DNA from: Pseudomonas sp. UBA6562
GTDB taxonomy: Bacteria > Pseudomonadota > Gammaproteobacteria > Pseudomonadales > Pseudomonadaceae
NCBI RefSeq assembly: GCF_002434265.1
Contig: NZ_DJJS01000001.1
Span: forward strand, 310,001-374,000
Direction: 5' to 3'
Length of the DNA stretch: 64,000 nt
Positions 52,590-61,194 of the stretch are shown here, piece after piece; position 1 is the first letter of the stretch, and each line of letters opens with the position of its first letter. The translations under genes were made by a program, and so were the position numbers. The notes under the pieces were generated by a model. The model worked only from the letters and a program-made list of their open reading frames with translations, was not told where the DNA came from and made no database searches.

Positions 52590-52799
52590 TTAGGCGAGTT
52601 GTACTTCTTCAGCCTGCATGCCTTTCTGGCCGCGGGTAGCGACGAAAGTAACAGCTTGGCCTTCTTTCAGGGTTTTGAAGCCGTCAGCTTGGATGGCTTT
52701 GAAGTGCACGAACAGGTCATCGCCCGATTGCGGGGTGATGAAGCCGTAGCCTTTCTCATCGTTGAACCACTTAACAGTACCGTTTTGACGGTTGGACAT
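52590..52799 (-). CDS. Cold-shock domain protein (CspA family)
   Basis: 69 residues, a single cold-shock domain with RNP1 (KGYGFITP) and RNP2 (DLFVHFKAI). It binds single-stranded RNA and DNA and acts as an RNA chaperone. AAGGAG lies eight bases before the ATG. The 324-base upstream gap leaves room for the long 5' leader such genes often have. Confidence 0.94.
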   Translation of the reverse strand: MSNRQNGTVKWFNDEKGYGFITPQSGDDLFVHFKAIQADGFKTLKEGQAVTFVATRGQKGMQAEEVQLA

Positions 52800-53123
52800 G
52801 TGTCTGTCTCCTTGGACAAAGTTGATTTCGGCACAGGAAACGCCCCGGCCGGACTGAGTGCAAAGAGTAGGAAAATTCAGCGATGGGCCGATGGAAATCG
52901 TGCATCAAACTAGAGATTCTCGGTGTCACGTGCAGCACAGTGGCGACACCTTAACCCACTTTCCACAGCCTGCCAATGGTCTAGATGCGCATTGCATCGA
53001 TTCAGCTCGACCGACGGCCCAAGCCGCGCCGTACAAGGGGCCTGGACCGGGAACTTTAACCCTGGCGCCGGGACCGGTAAGATGCGCCTCTCGTTTTCTT
53101 TCGTATTTTCAGGACACCCCGCC
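52800..53123. other. Intergenic region between csp and dcd
   Basis: 324 bases between divergent genes. It likely holds the csp leader and promoter (leftward) and the dcd promoter (rightward). I see no small gene, and I could not identify a defined cold-box with confidence. Confidence 0.5.
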
Positions 53124-53690
53124 ATGAGCATCAAATCGGATAAGTGGATTCGCCGCATGGCACAGGAGCACGGCATGATCGAGCCGTTCGTCGAGCGCCA
53201 GATGCGCGGCGAGGAAGACAGCCGGGTGATTTCCTTCGGCGTTTCCAGCTACGGCTACGACGTGCGCTGCGCCGACGAATTCAAGGTCTTCACCAACATC
53301 AATTCGGCCACCGTCGATCCGAAAAACTTCGATGCCGGCAGCTTCGTCGACATCAAGAGCGACGTTTGCATCATCCCGCCCAACTCGTTCGCCCTGGCGC
53401 GTACCGTCGAATACTTCCGCATCCCGCGCAACGTGCTGACCATCTGCCTGGGCAAAAGCACCTATGCGCGTTGCGGCATCATCGTCAACGTCACGCCGTT
53501 GGAGCCGGAATGGGAAGGGCACGTGACCCTGGAATTCTCCAACACCACCACGCTGCCGGCGAAGATCTACGCCAACGAAGGCGTGGCGCAAATGCTCTTC
53601 CTCGAATCGGATGAGGAATGCGAAGTGTCCTACAAAGACCGTGGCGGCAAGTACCAGGGGCAGCGTGGCGTCACATTGCCACGTACCTGA
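53124..53690 (+). CDS. dcd: dCTP deaminase
   Basis: 188 residues, the standard length. Begins MSIKSDKWIRRMAQEHGMIE; signatures are ISFGVSSYGYDVRCADEFKV, LGKSTYARCGIIVNVTPLEP and EGHVTLEFSNTTTLPAKIYA. It converts dCTP to dUTP for thymidylate synthesis. AGGA upstream supports ATG 53124. Confidence 0.96.
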   Translation: MSIKSDKWIRRMAQEHGMIEPFVERQMRGEEDSRVISFGVSSYGYDVRCADEFKVFTNINSATVDPKNFDAGSFVDIKSDVCIIPPNSFALARTVEYFRIPRNVLTICLGKSTYARCGIIVNVTPLEPEWEGHVTLEFSNTTTLPAKIYANEGVAQMLFLESDEECEVSYKDRGGKYQGQRGVTLPRT

Positions 53691-53790
53691 GCCCGACAAG
53701 CTGCGGGAATTGTTTCCAAGATAGGCACTCCAAACAGTCAGTAACGCTGCGGGCGCATAACGCGCCGCAGCGCTTCGACAGGAGAAGCCT

Positions 53791-54006
53791 ATGAAACTTC
53801 ACGCTGCCGTCAGCGCCAAGCTGGCAGGACTTCAACCCAACCAGATTGGCGCACCTGTCTGGTCGCTCCTCGCCCACCCGCCCGTGCCGCCCATGCCGCA
53901 TTACCTCGGTGGCATACCTGGCCAGCCCGATCCCGATTTCCCTCAGCCGCAAGAACCCGGTGAGCCGACCGTACCCGACGAGCCGCCACCCACGCCTGTT
54001 GCCTGA
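53791..54006 (+). CDS. Small proline-rich protein
   Basis: 71 residues. A short amphipathic start (MKLHAAVSAKLAGLQPNQIG) is followed by a tail in which Pro, Asp and Glu dominate (PDPDFPQPQEPGEPTVPDEP). A strong ribosome site (AGGAG, six bases before the ATG) argues that it is translated. No signal peptide, cysteine or known domain is visible. It lies between dcd and the convergent pdeM with 6 bases to spare. Function unknown. Confidence 0.65.
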   Translation: MKLHAAVSAKLAGLQPNQIGAPVWSLLAHPPVPPMPHYLGGIPGQPDPDFPQPQEPGEPTVPDEPPPTPVA

Positions 54007-54012
54007 TCGGGT

Positions 54013-54711
54013 TCAGACCGGCCAGACCTGTCCAGCGCCCGCGACGAACAATCGGGTGCCTGGCTGGCGGTCTACGTTCCACCCCCCGGTGAACTCGCCG
54101 AACGCTGGCAGTAGGCTGACGCGCTCGTCGATTACGAAACACGGCAGGCGCAAGCGCTGCCTGCCGCGCCCGCGTAGGACAAACGCAGGATGCACGTGAC
54201 CGGCCAACACTGGCCGTTCCAAGTGCGGGTCGGGCTCGTGTTGCAAAGCGAAGGGCCCAAGCAACCAGGGTTCTTCGACTATATCGATGCCCAGTTCGCT
54301 CGGCGGGTCGCCCGCATGGCGGTCGTGGTTGCCACGCACCAGCACCATGTCGAGCGCGGGATGCGCTTCGCGCCAGGCTTGCAAACGCGCGAGGGTAGCT
54401 GGCGAACGACCGCTGCGGGCATGCAGGAAGTCGCCCAGAATGATCAACCGCTCGCATGGGTAGTGCGCCAGCAAGGCCGTCAGGCGGTCCAGCGTGGCTT
54501 GCGTTGTGCCCCGCGGCACAGGCTGGTGCAGCGCCCGATAGCTGGCGGCTTTGCCGATGTGCACGTCGGCCACCAGCAATGCCTTTTGTGCCGGCCAGAA
54601 GATCGCCTTATCCGCCAGTAGCCACAAAGGCTCGCCACAATGCTCGATCACGCGGTGTTCGCCAATCGACTCCGGCGCTACGGCGCCGCTGGACAACAGC
54701 CGTTTATCCAC
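54013..54711 (-). CDS. pdeM: Ligase-associated phosphoesterase PdeM
   Basis: 232 residues. Calcineurin-like metallophosphoesterase: LLVADVHIGKAASYRALHQP, ERLIILGDFLHARSG, LVRGNHDRHAG and LAGHVHPAFVLRGRG supply the metal ligands in order. Family members are coded with the Lhr helicase, ligase and exonuclease in one repair cluster. It starts with GTG at 54711, and this overlaps the end of the helicase gene by 8 bases, so it is coupled to it. Confidence 0.9.
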   Translation of the reverse strand: MDKRLLSSGAVAPESIGEHRVIEHCGEPLWLLADKAIFWPAQKALLVADVHIGKAASYRALHQPVPRGTTQATLDRLTALLAHYPCERLIILGDFLHARSGRSPATLARLQAWREAHPALDMVLVRGNHDRHAGDPPSELGIDIVEEPWLLGPFALQHEPDPHLERPVLAGHVHPAFVLRGRGRQRLRLPCFVIDERVSLLPAFGEFTGGWNVDRQPGTRLFVAGAGQVWPV

Positions 54712-57166
54712 GGTCCGCTACCTTCTCCAAATCTGCCACCATCCGGGCGATGCGATCAGCCAGTTTCTCGCTGCTCATGGTGTCGCGCAGCCCTTCGACC
54801 AACAGTGCGAAACCCAGAGGGCTGGGGCGTTGCAGGCGATGCAGGTCCAGGCGCAGCCCGGTGATGCGCAGCAGTTGTTCGTTCAAACGCTCGATTTCCA
54901 GCTCCTCACGCAACACCTCGTCACGGGCCTGGCCCAGAAGCAGGTTGTCCGCGTCGTGCTTGCGGAACACCTCATAGAACAAGCCACTGGACGCCTGGAT
55001 CTGGCGCGTACTCTTTTGCGCCGCCGGGTAGCCGCCGAAGACCAACCCGGCGATCTGGGCGATCTCACGAAAGCGCCGCAAGGCCATCTCACCTGCGTTG
55101 AGGCTGGCCGTCACGTCTTCGAGCAGGTTGTCGGTGGACAGCGCCGCCGGCAAGTGCGCAGCCCAATCCACGGCGCTGGGGCTGAGCAGCTCGAAGCCGT
55201 AGTCGTTGACGGCGATGGAAATCGACAGCGGCTGCGTCTGGCTCACGCGCCAGGCGATCAGGTTGGCCAGGCCCAGGTTGGCCAAGCGCCCGGCGAAGGG
55301 GTAGAGGAACAGGTGCGAACCCTGCCGCGTGTCGAGGGTTTCGGCCAGCAGCGTGTCGGCAGTGGGCAGCGCCGACCAGCCGGCCTGCACCGCCAACAGG
55401 GGGCGCACGGCGCGCATCTCCGGGCTGTCGTAGCGACCATGGGCGGCGGCGTCCAACTGGGCCACCAAGGCTTGCGCCAGTTCGCCCGACAAAGGCATGC
55501 GCCCACCGCTCCAGCGCGCCACGGCAGCCTTGCGCGCGGTGCTGCGACGCACGTAGGCGGTCATGTTTTCCACCCGCACCAATTCCAGCACGCGGCCGGC
55601 GAAGACCAGGGTGTCGCCAGGGCGCAGGCGCGAGATGAAGGATTCTTCGACACTGCCCAAGTGCTTGCCGCCACCGCCCTTGCTCCAGTATTTGAGCTGC
55701 AGGGTCGCGTCGCTGACGATGGTGCCGATGCCCATGCGGTGGCGCCGCGCCAGGCGCTCGCTGACGACGCGGTAGCGGCCGTCGGGGTGCAGTTCCACAC
55801 GCTGGTAATCGGGGTAGGCGCTGAGCGAGTCGCCGCCATGGCAGACGAAGCTCAACGCCCATTGCCATTGGCTGTCGCGCAGCTCGTGGAAAGCCCAGGT
55901 GCTGCGCACTTCGGCCAGCAGCTCTTGGGCGACGAAACCGCTGCCCAGCGCCATGCTCACCACGTGTTGCACCAGCACGTCCATGCACAGCCGGGGCGAG
56001 CGTCGACCTTCCAGGTAACCGGCCGCCAGGGCCTGACGGCAGGCCGCGGCTTCCACCAGTTCCAGGCTGTGGGTCGGCACCAGGGTGATGCGCGACGGCC
56101 GGCCCGGCGCGTGACCGGAGCGGCCGGCACGTTGCACCAGGCGTGCGATGCCTTTGGTCGAGCCGATCTGCAATACGCGCTCGACCGGCAGGAAGTCCAC
56201 GCCCAGGTCCAGGCTCGACGTGCAGATCACCGCCTTAAGCGTGCCCTGCTTGAGGCTGCGCTCGACCCAATCGCGGGTGTCGCGCGCCAAGGACGCATGG
56301 TGCAGCGCGATCAGCCCGGCCCAGTCGGGCCGCGCATCGAGCACGGCCTGGTACCAGAGCTCGGATTGCGCACGGGTGTTGGTGAACACCAGGCAATTGC
56401 TGCTGGCCTCGATCTGTTCGATGACCTGGCGCAGCAACTTCAGGCCCATATGCCCGGCCCAGGGGAAGCGTTCGATGTCGGGCGGTAGCAGGGTGTCGAC
56501 GTCCATGCGTTTGTCCTGCCGCCCTTGGATCAACTGGCCGCCGCCTGGCAGCAGGACGTCCAGTGCATGGTCCAGATTGCCCAGGGTCGCCGACAGGCCC
56601 CACACCACCAAACCCGGATGCCAGCGGCGCAGACGTGCCAGGGCCAGTTGCAACTGCACCCCGCGCTTGCTGCCGAGCAATTCGTGCCATTCGTCGACCA
56701 CCACCATGCGCAGGCTGGTGAAGTCTTGCTCTGCCTGGGCACGGGTCAGCAACAGGGTAAGGCTTTCCGGCGTAGTGATCAGTGCGGTGGGCAGGCGGCG
56801 TGCCTGCCGGGCGCGCTCGGCGCTGCGGGTGTCGCCGCTGCGCACGCCCACCGACCAGTTCAGTTGCAGGTCTTCGAGCGGCGCTTGCAAGGCCTTGGCG
56901 GTGTCGGCGGCCAAGGCGCGCATGGGTGTGATCCACAGTACCTGCAAGGGTGCGGGCTGGCGCACCGTGCCGCTGGCGCCGCGTTTGCCGGCCAGGGCGC
57001 GGACGGCGGCCAGCCATACCGCGTAGGTCTTGCCGGCGCCGGTGCTGGCGTGCAGCAGGCCGGACTCGCCCCGGCCGACGGCCGCCCAGACCTTGCGTTG
57101 GAAAGCGAAGGGCGTCCAGCCGCGGGTGGCGAACCATGAGCTGGCGGGGTCAGAGGGTGCAGGCAT
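54704..57166 (-). CDS. Lhr-like ligase-associated DEXH helicase
   Basis: 820 residues from ATG 57166 (AGGA upstream; the frame opens 11 codons earlier at TTG). Superfamily 2 motifs: Walker A SGLLHASTGAGKTYAVWLAA, DEXH box as DEWH (VVVDEWHELLG), SATLGNLDHAL, and QRAGRSGHAPGRPSRI as motif VI. The Lhr-core C-terminal region follows. It unwinds DNA 3'-5' in the ligase-associated repair set. pdeM follows with overlap; the M14-type gene is immediately upstream. Confidence 0.92.
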   Translation of the reverse strand: MPAPSDPASSWFATRGWTPFAFQRKVWAAVGRGESGLLHASTGAGKTYAVWLAAVRALAGKRGASGTVRQPAPLQVLWITPMRALAADTAKALQAPLEDLQLNWSVGVRSGDTRSAERARQARRLPTALITTPESLTLLLTRAQAEQDFTSLRMVVVDEWHELLGSKRGVQLQLALARLRRWHPGLVVWGLSATLGNLDHALDVLLPGGGQLIQGRQDKRMDVDTLLPPDIERFPWAGHMGLKLLRQVIEQIEASSNCLVFTNTRAQSELWYQAVLDARPDWAGLIALHHASLARDTRDWVERSLKQGTLKAVICTSSLDLGVDFLPVERVLQIGSTKGIARLVQRAGRSGHAPGRPSRITLVPTHSLELVEAAACRQALAAGYLEGRRSPRLCMDVLVQHVVSMALGSGFVAQELLAEVRSTWAFHELRDSQWQWALSFVCHGGDSLSAYPDYQRVELHPDGRYRVVSERLARRHRMGIGTIVSDATLQLKYWSKGGGGKHLGSVEESFISRLRPGDTLVFAGRVLELVRVENMTAYVRRSTARKAAVARWSGGRMPLSGELAQALVAQLDAAAHGRYDSPEMRAVRPLLAVQAGWSALPTADTLLAETLDTRQGSHLFLYPFAGRLANLGLANLIAWRVSQTQPLSISIAVNDYGFELLSPSAVDWAAHLPAALSTDNLLEDVTASLNAGEMALRRFREIAQIAGLVFGGYPAAQKSTRQIQASSGLFYEVFRKHDADNLLLGQARDEVLREELEIERLNEQLLRITGLRLDLHRLQRPSPLGFALLVEGLRDTMSSEKLADRIARMVADLEKVADRG

Positions 57167-57236
57167 GCGCGGCCGATCCTGGCTGGGGCTGTGCTGCAAC
57201 AGACCGCACGGCGTCCCGGTTGGTTTTACCGGCGCT

Positions 57237-58352
57237 TCAGTTACCCAGCAGGTAACCGCTGCGACAGACCTGCTCGCCGGCGATATGGGCGACCACCATG
57301 CCGCTGGTGGCCAGACGCCGCACGCTGCGCGCGTAGAGCAGGCCCGGCTGTGTGCTGTGCAGCTGCTGCACCTGGTCGGTGAGCGGGTCTATGACCTCGG
57401 CGATCAGGGCGCCGGCCTCCAGCCACTGTCCGGGGCGGGCGTGGAATACCAACAGCCCGCCGCTGGCCGCCGCCACCAGCTCCACCGCGGCCAAGGGCGT
57501 GGCGGGGCGACGCAGTGCAGGCAGGGCAGGCGCCAGGCCGTCGATGGCTTGGCGGTGAGTGAGGAAGTCCAGGATCGCCTGGCAATCCCGTGTGGCCAGC
57601 TCATGGCTGACGTCGCTCTGCCCCCGCAACTCCAGCGTGACGGCCAGACTGCCCAACAGGATCGGGAAACGCTTGGCGAAGCGTTGTTGCAACTGCCACC
57701 AGACCAGGCTGAAGCATTCGTCGAACGACTGCCCGCCCGAGTCGGTGGCCAACAGGCTGGCTTCGGCGCCCAGGTAGCGTGCCAGCGGTTCGATCTGCGG
57801 CCAGGCGTCCGGCGTGGTGTAGAGGTGCTCGACGGCCTCGAAATCGCAGTGCAGGTCGAGCACCAGCTCGGCGTCGCAGGCCAGACGCTGCAAGGCCAGG
57901 CGTAGCGACTGCAGCGGCGTGTGGGCGCGGTGCTCGGCCAGGGCGGCGCAGAGTTGCCGGCGGATCAGCGCCTGGTTGCGTTCGGCGTCCTCGCCAAGCT
58001 GGGCTTCGATACGGTCGCCGACCTCGTCGGCCAAGTCGACGAAGCGCCGGTTGAAGTTCTCGCCGCTGTGCAGTTCGAAACGGCCGAGCGGCGCATCGAG
58101 CAATACCTGCTCCAAACCGATGGGGTTGGCGATGGGCACCAGCACGATCTCGCGGCGCAGGCGCCCGGCCTGCTCCAGGACCAGCAACTGGCGCTTGAGG
58201 TGCCATGCCACCAGCATGCCCGGCAATTCGTCGGCATGCAGCGCGGCCTGGATATACACCTTGCCGGTCCCATGCGGGCCGAAGTGGAAACTGTGCAGTT
58301 GGCGGGTGACGCCGGGAACGGGCGAAAGCAGGTCGTGGCTGACGAGGTGCAT
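57237..58352 (-). CDS. M14-family deacylase (succinylglutamate desuccinylase/aspartoacylase-like)
   Basis: 371 residues from ATG 58352 with AGGA upstream. Zinc-binding motif HxxE as HADE (VYIQAALHADELPGMLVAWH), a later ligand His in LVLDLHCDFEAVEHLYT, and NPIGLEQ and GENFNRRFVDL between them. The C-terminal half holds a beta-barrel-like domain (VFHARPGQWLEAGALIAEVI), typical of this family. Such enzymes cleave N-acyl amino acids or amides. Substrate unknown. It sits between the ligase and helicase genes of a DNA repair cluster on the same strand, with 100 and 70 base gaps. Confidence 0.85.
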   Translation of the reverse strand: MHLVSHDLLSPVPGVTRQLHSFHFGPHGTGKVYIQAALHADELPGMLVAWHLKRQLLVLEQAGRLRREIVLVPIANPIGLEQVLLDAPLGRFELHSGENFNRRFVDLADEVGDRIEAQLGEDAERNQALIRRQLCAALAEHRAHTPLQSLRLALQRLACDAELVLDLHCDFEAVEHLYTTPDAWPQIEPLARYLGAEASLLATDSGGQSFDECFSLVWWQLQQRFAKRFPILLGSLAVTLELRGQSDVSHELATRDCQAILDFLTHRQAIDGLAPALPALRRPATPLAAVELVAAASGGLLVFHARPGQWLEAGALIAEVIDPLTDQVQQLHSTQPGLLYARSVRRLATSGMVVAHIAGEQVCRSGYLLGN

Positions 58353-58452
58353 GGAGGGTCCTGAAAATGCGGTGCGAGTGGGCAAGCGGCGCTGCAACGG
58401 CGCGGCGCCTGCCAATGAAAGCACAGGATCGCCGCGCCTGCCCGCTATCGCT

Positions 58453-60111
58453 TCAGGCCAGCAGCCCTTGCAGGATCGCCAGGTCGTCGGCCTGTTCGAC
58501 GGTCTTGTCCTGGCGCCAACGCAGCATGCGCGGGAAGCGCACGGCGATGCCGCTCTTGTGCCGCTTGGACAGGGCGATGCCTTCGAAGCCCAGCTCGAAT
58601 ACCAAAGTCGGGGTGACGCTGCGCACCGGACCGAAGGTCTCGACCGTGGTCTTGCGCACGATCGCATCGACCTTGCGCATCTCTTCGTCGCTCAAGCCCG
58701 AATAGGCTTTGGCGAAGGGCACCAGGGTGCGCCCCGGGGTGCCGGGCGGGCCGTCCCACACGGCGAAGGTGTAGTCGCTGTACAGGCTGGCCCGCCGGCC
58801 GTGGCCGCGCTGCGCATAGATCAGCACGGCATCGACGCTGAACGGGTCGACCTTCCATTTCCACCACACGCCCATGTCCTTGGTGCGGCCCACCCCATAC
58901 AAGGCTTCGCGCTGCTTGAGCATCATGCCTTCGACGCCCAGGCGCCGCGACGCTTCGCGCTGACGGTCGAGGTCGGCCCAGTCCTTGCCCTGGATCAGGG
59001 GCGAGAGCAGCACCGGGGCCAACGGATGCTCGTCGACCAAGCGTTCCAGCTGGCTGCGCCGTTTGTGCTGCGGGCGGCTGCGCCAGTCCTCGCCTTGCCA
59101 TTCGAGCAGGTCGTAGGCCTGCAACACCACGGGCGCGTCGGTGAGCAGCTTCTTGCCCAAGGTCTTGCGCCCCAGGCGCTGTTGCAGCAGGGCGAAAGGT
59201 TGCACGGCGACGTCCTCGGCCGTGCTGCCGGGTTTCCATACCAGGATCTCGCCGTCCAGCACCACGCCGTCGGGCAGGGTTTCGCCCAGGCTGTGCAGCT
59301 CCGGGAAGCGCTCGGTGACCAGCTCTTCGCCACGCGACCAGATCCATAGCTGGCCGTCGCGTTTGACCACTTGGGCGCGGATGCCGTCCCACTTCCATTC
59401 GATCTGCCAGTCGCTGGGTGCGCCGAGCAGCCCGTCGAACTGGTCGGTGGGCGCCTGCAAGGCATGCGCGAGAAAGAAGGGGTAGGGCTGGCCGCCACGC
59501 TCGCTGTGCTCGGCGTCGGACTCTTCGGCGATCAGCTTGAGGTAGCGTTCGGCGGTGGGCCGGTGGCTGAGGTCGGTGTAGCCCACCAGGCGCTGGGCCA
59601 CGCGTTTGGGGTCCAGCTCGGCCAATTGCGCCAGGGCGCGGGTGACCAGCAGCTTGGACACGCCGACGCGGAAACTGCCGGTGATCAGCTTCAGGCACAG
59701 CATCAGGCTGGGCCGGTCGAGCTGCGCCCAGAGGTTGGGCAGGCGCTCGTGCAGTTCTTCAGGCGTCTGCCCGCGCAACGGCAGCAAGTAGGCCTCGACC
59801 CAATGGGCCAGGCCTTCGTCGCTGAGGTATTCGGATTCGGGCAGCAGCAGCGAAATGGTCTCGGCCATGTCGCCCACGGCCTGGTAGCTCTCTTCGAACA
59901 GCCAGTCCGGCAGGCCCGAAAGGTGCGTGGCCAGCTCGCGTAGCACGCGGGTCGGCACCAGTTGCCGCGGCCTGCCGCCGGCCAGGAAGTACACCGCCCA
60001 GGCGGCATCGTCGGGCGGCGCTTCAGCGAAGTATTCGCGCAGGGCCAGGAGTTTGGCATTGCTGGAAGTAGTGGCGTCCAGGCGCAGGTACAGCTCGGCG
60101 AAGGCCTTCAT
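58453..60111 (-). CDS. ATP-dependent DNA ligase (Lhr-cluster, LigC/LigB type)
   Basis: 552 residues from ATG 60111. The N-terminal ligase domain (about 1-200) precedes the adenylation domain, whose nucleophile is Lys240 in WKWDGIRAQ (motif KxDG). Later motifs are VLDGEILVW, GVEGMMLKQREALY and WWKWKVDPF; the OB-fold completes the protein. It has no polymerase or nuclease domain, so it is not LigD. Its start overlaps the exonuclease stop by 4 bases (ATGA). It seals nicks in the ligase-associated repair set. Confidence 0.92.
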   Translation of the reverse strand: MKAFAELYLRLDATTSSNAKLLALREYFAEAPPDDAAWAVYFLAGGRPRQLVPTRVLRELATHLSGLPDWLFEESYQAVGDMAETISLLLPESEYLSDEGLAHWVEAYLLPLRGQTPEELHERLPNLWAQLDRPSLMLCLKLITGSFRVGVSKLLVTRALAQLAELDPKRVAQRLVGYTDLSHRPTAERYLKLIAEESDAEHSERGGQPYPFFLAHALQAPTDQFDGLLGAPSDWQIEWKWDGIRAQVVKRDGQLWIWSRGEELVTERFPELHSLGETLPDGVVLDGEILVWKPGSTAEDVAVQPFALLQQRLGRKTLGKKLLTDAPVVLQAYDLLEWQGEDWRSRPQHKRRSQLERLVDEHPLAPVLLSPLIQGKDWADLDRQREASRRLGVEGMMLKQREALYGVGRTKDMGVWWKWKVDPFSVDAVLIYAQRGHGRRASLYSDYTFAVWDGPPGTPGRTLVPFAKAYSGLSDEEMRKVDAIVRKTTVETFGPVRSVTPTLVFELGFEGIALSKRHKSGIAVRFPRMLRWRQDKTVEQADDLAILQGLLA

Positions 60112-61124
60112 GGGTGTGGCTCCGCCGCTGTGGTGTCGTCTTCTTCGCCGTACTCGGTGACGAAGCCACGCGCATCCAGACCCTGTTCGCAGAGGTAACG
60201 CACCAGGATGTTGACCGAGCCATGGGTGACCATGACCCGCTGCGCCTCGGTCTGCTCGATGGCCCACAGCAGCCCAGGCCAGTCGGCGTGGTCGGACAGC
60301 ACGAAGCCGCGGTCCACACCGCGGCGGCGGCGTGTGCCGCGCAGGCGCATCCAGCCGCTGGCGAAGGCGTCGCTGTAGTCGCCGAAGCGCTTCATCCAGC
60401 TGCTGCCGCCGGCCGATGGCGGCGCGACGATCAGGGCGCTGCGCAGCAACGGGTCGTTGCGTGCGACATCGCCTGCGTAACGGGTGTCGGGCAAGGCGAT
60501 ACCGGCCTCGCGGTAGACCCGGTTCAGCGGCTCCACTGCGCCATGCACCAGAATCGGCCCGATGCTCGCATCGATGCCGTGCAGCAGGCGCTGGGCCTTG
60601 CCAAAGGCATAACTGAACAGCACGCTGGCCTTGCCCTGTTCGACATTGCCGCGCCACCACTCGTTGACCTGGGCGAAGATCTCGGCCTGGCTGGGCCAGC
60701 GGTAGATCGGCAGGCCGAAGGTGGATTCGGTGATGAAGGTGTGGCAGCGCACCGGCTCGAACGGGTCGCAGGTGCCGTCGGGCTCGACCTTGTAGTCGCC
60801 CGAGGCGACCCACACCTCGCCTTGGTATTCCAGGCGCACCTGCGCCGAGCCCAGTACATGGCCGGCCGGGTGCAGGCTCAGGGTCACGCCGTTGTGCACC
60901 AGGCGCTCGCCATAGGGCAGGGTCTGCAGGTTGATGTCCTGGCCAAGGCGGCTGCGCAGTACGCCTTCGCCGGGGGCCGCGGTCAGGTAGTGGCCGTTGC
61001 CGGGCCGCGAGTGGTCGCCGTGACCGTGGGTGATGACCGCACGGGAAACCGGGCGCCACGGGTCGATGTAGAAATCTCCCGGCGGGCAGTACAGCCCTTC
61101 GGGTCGAGCGATGACGAGGTCCAT
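60108..61124 (-). CDS. Ligase-associated DNA exonuclease (metallo-beta-lactamase fold)
   Basis: 338 residues. HxHxDH motif ITHGHGDHSRPG, further metal ligands in LHPAGHVLGSAQV and VASGDYKVEPDG, and a beta-CASP-like part ending LSDHADWPGLLWAIEQTEAQ and VMVTHGSVN. It is the first gene of the repair cluster and overlaps the ligase gene as ATGA. Family members resemble SNM1/Artemis nucleases. Confidence 0.91.
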   Translation of the reverse strand: MDLVIARPEGLYCPPGDFYIDPWRPVSRAVITHGHGDHSRPGNGHYLTAAPGEGVLRSRLGQDINLQTLPYGERLVHNGVTLSLHPAGHVLGSAQVRLEYQGEVWVASGDYKVEPDGTCDPFEPVRCHTFITESTFGLPIYRWPSQAEIFAQVNEWWRGNVEQGKASVLFSYAFGKAQRLLHGIDASIGPILVHGAVEPLNRVYREAGIALPDTRYAGDVARNDPLLRSALIVAPPSAGGSSWMKRFGDYSDAFASGWMRLRGTRRRRGVDRGFVLSDHADWPGLLWAIEQTEAQRVMVTHGSVNILVRYLCEQGLDARGFVTEYGEEDDTTAAEPHP

Positions 61125-61194
61125 GCGGTGCGCCCCTCAGGATGTTCCTGTTGGGAGCGCACCGCCGCGATGGAAGTTCGACCGAATCGGGCGC

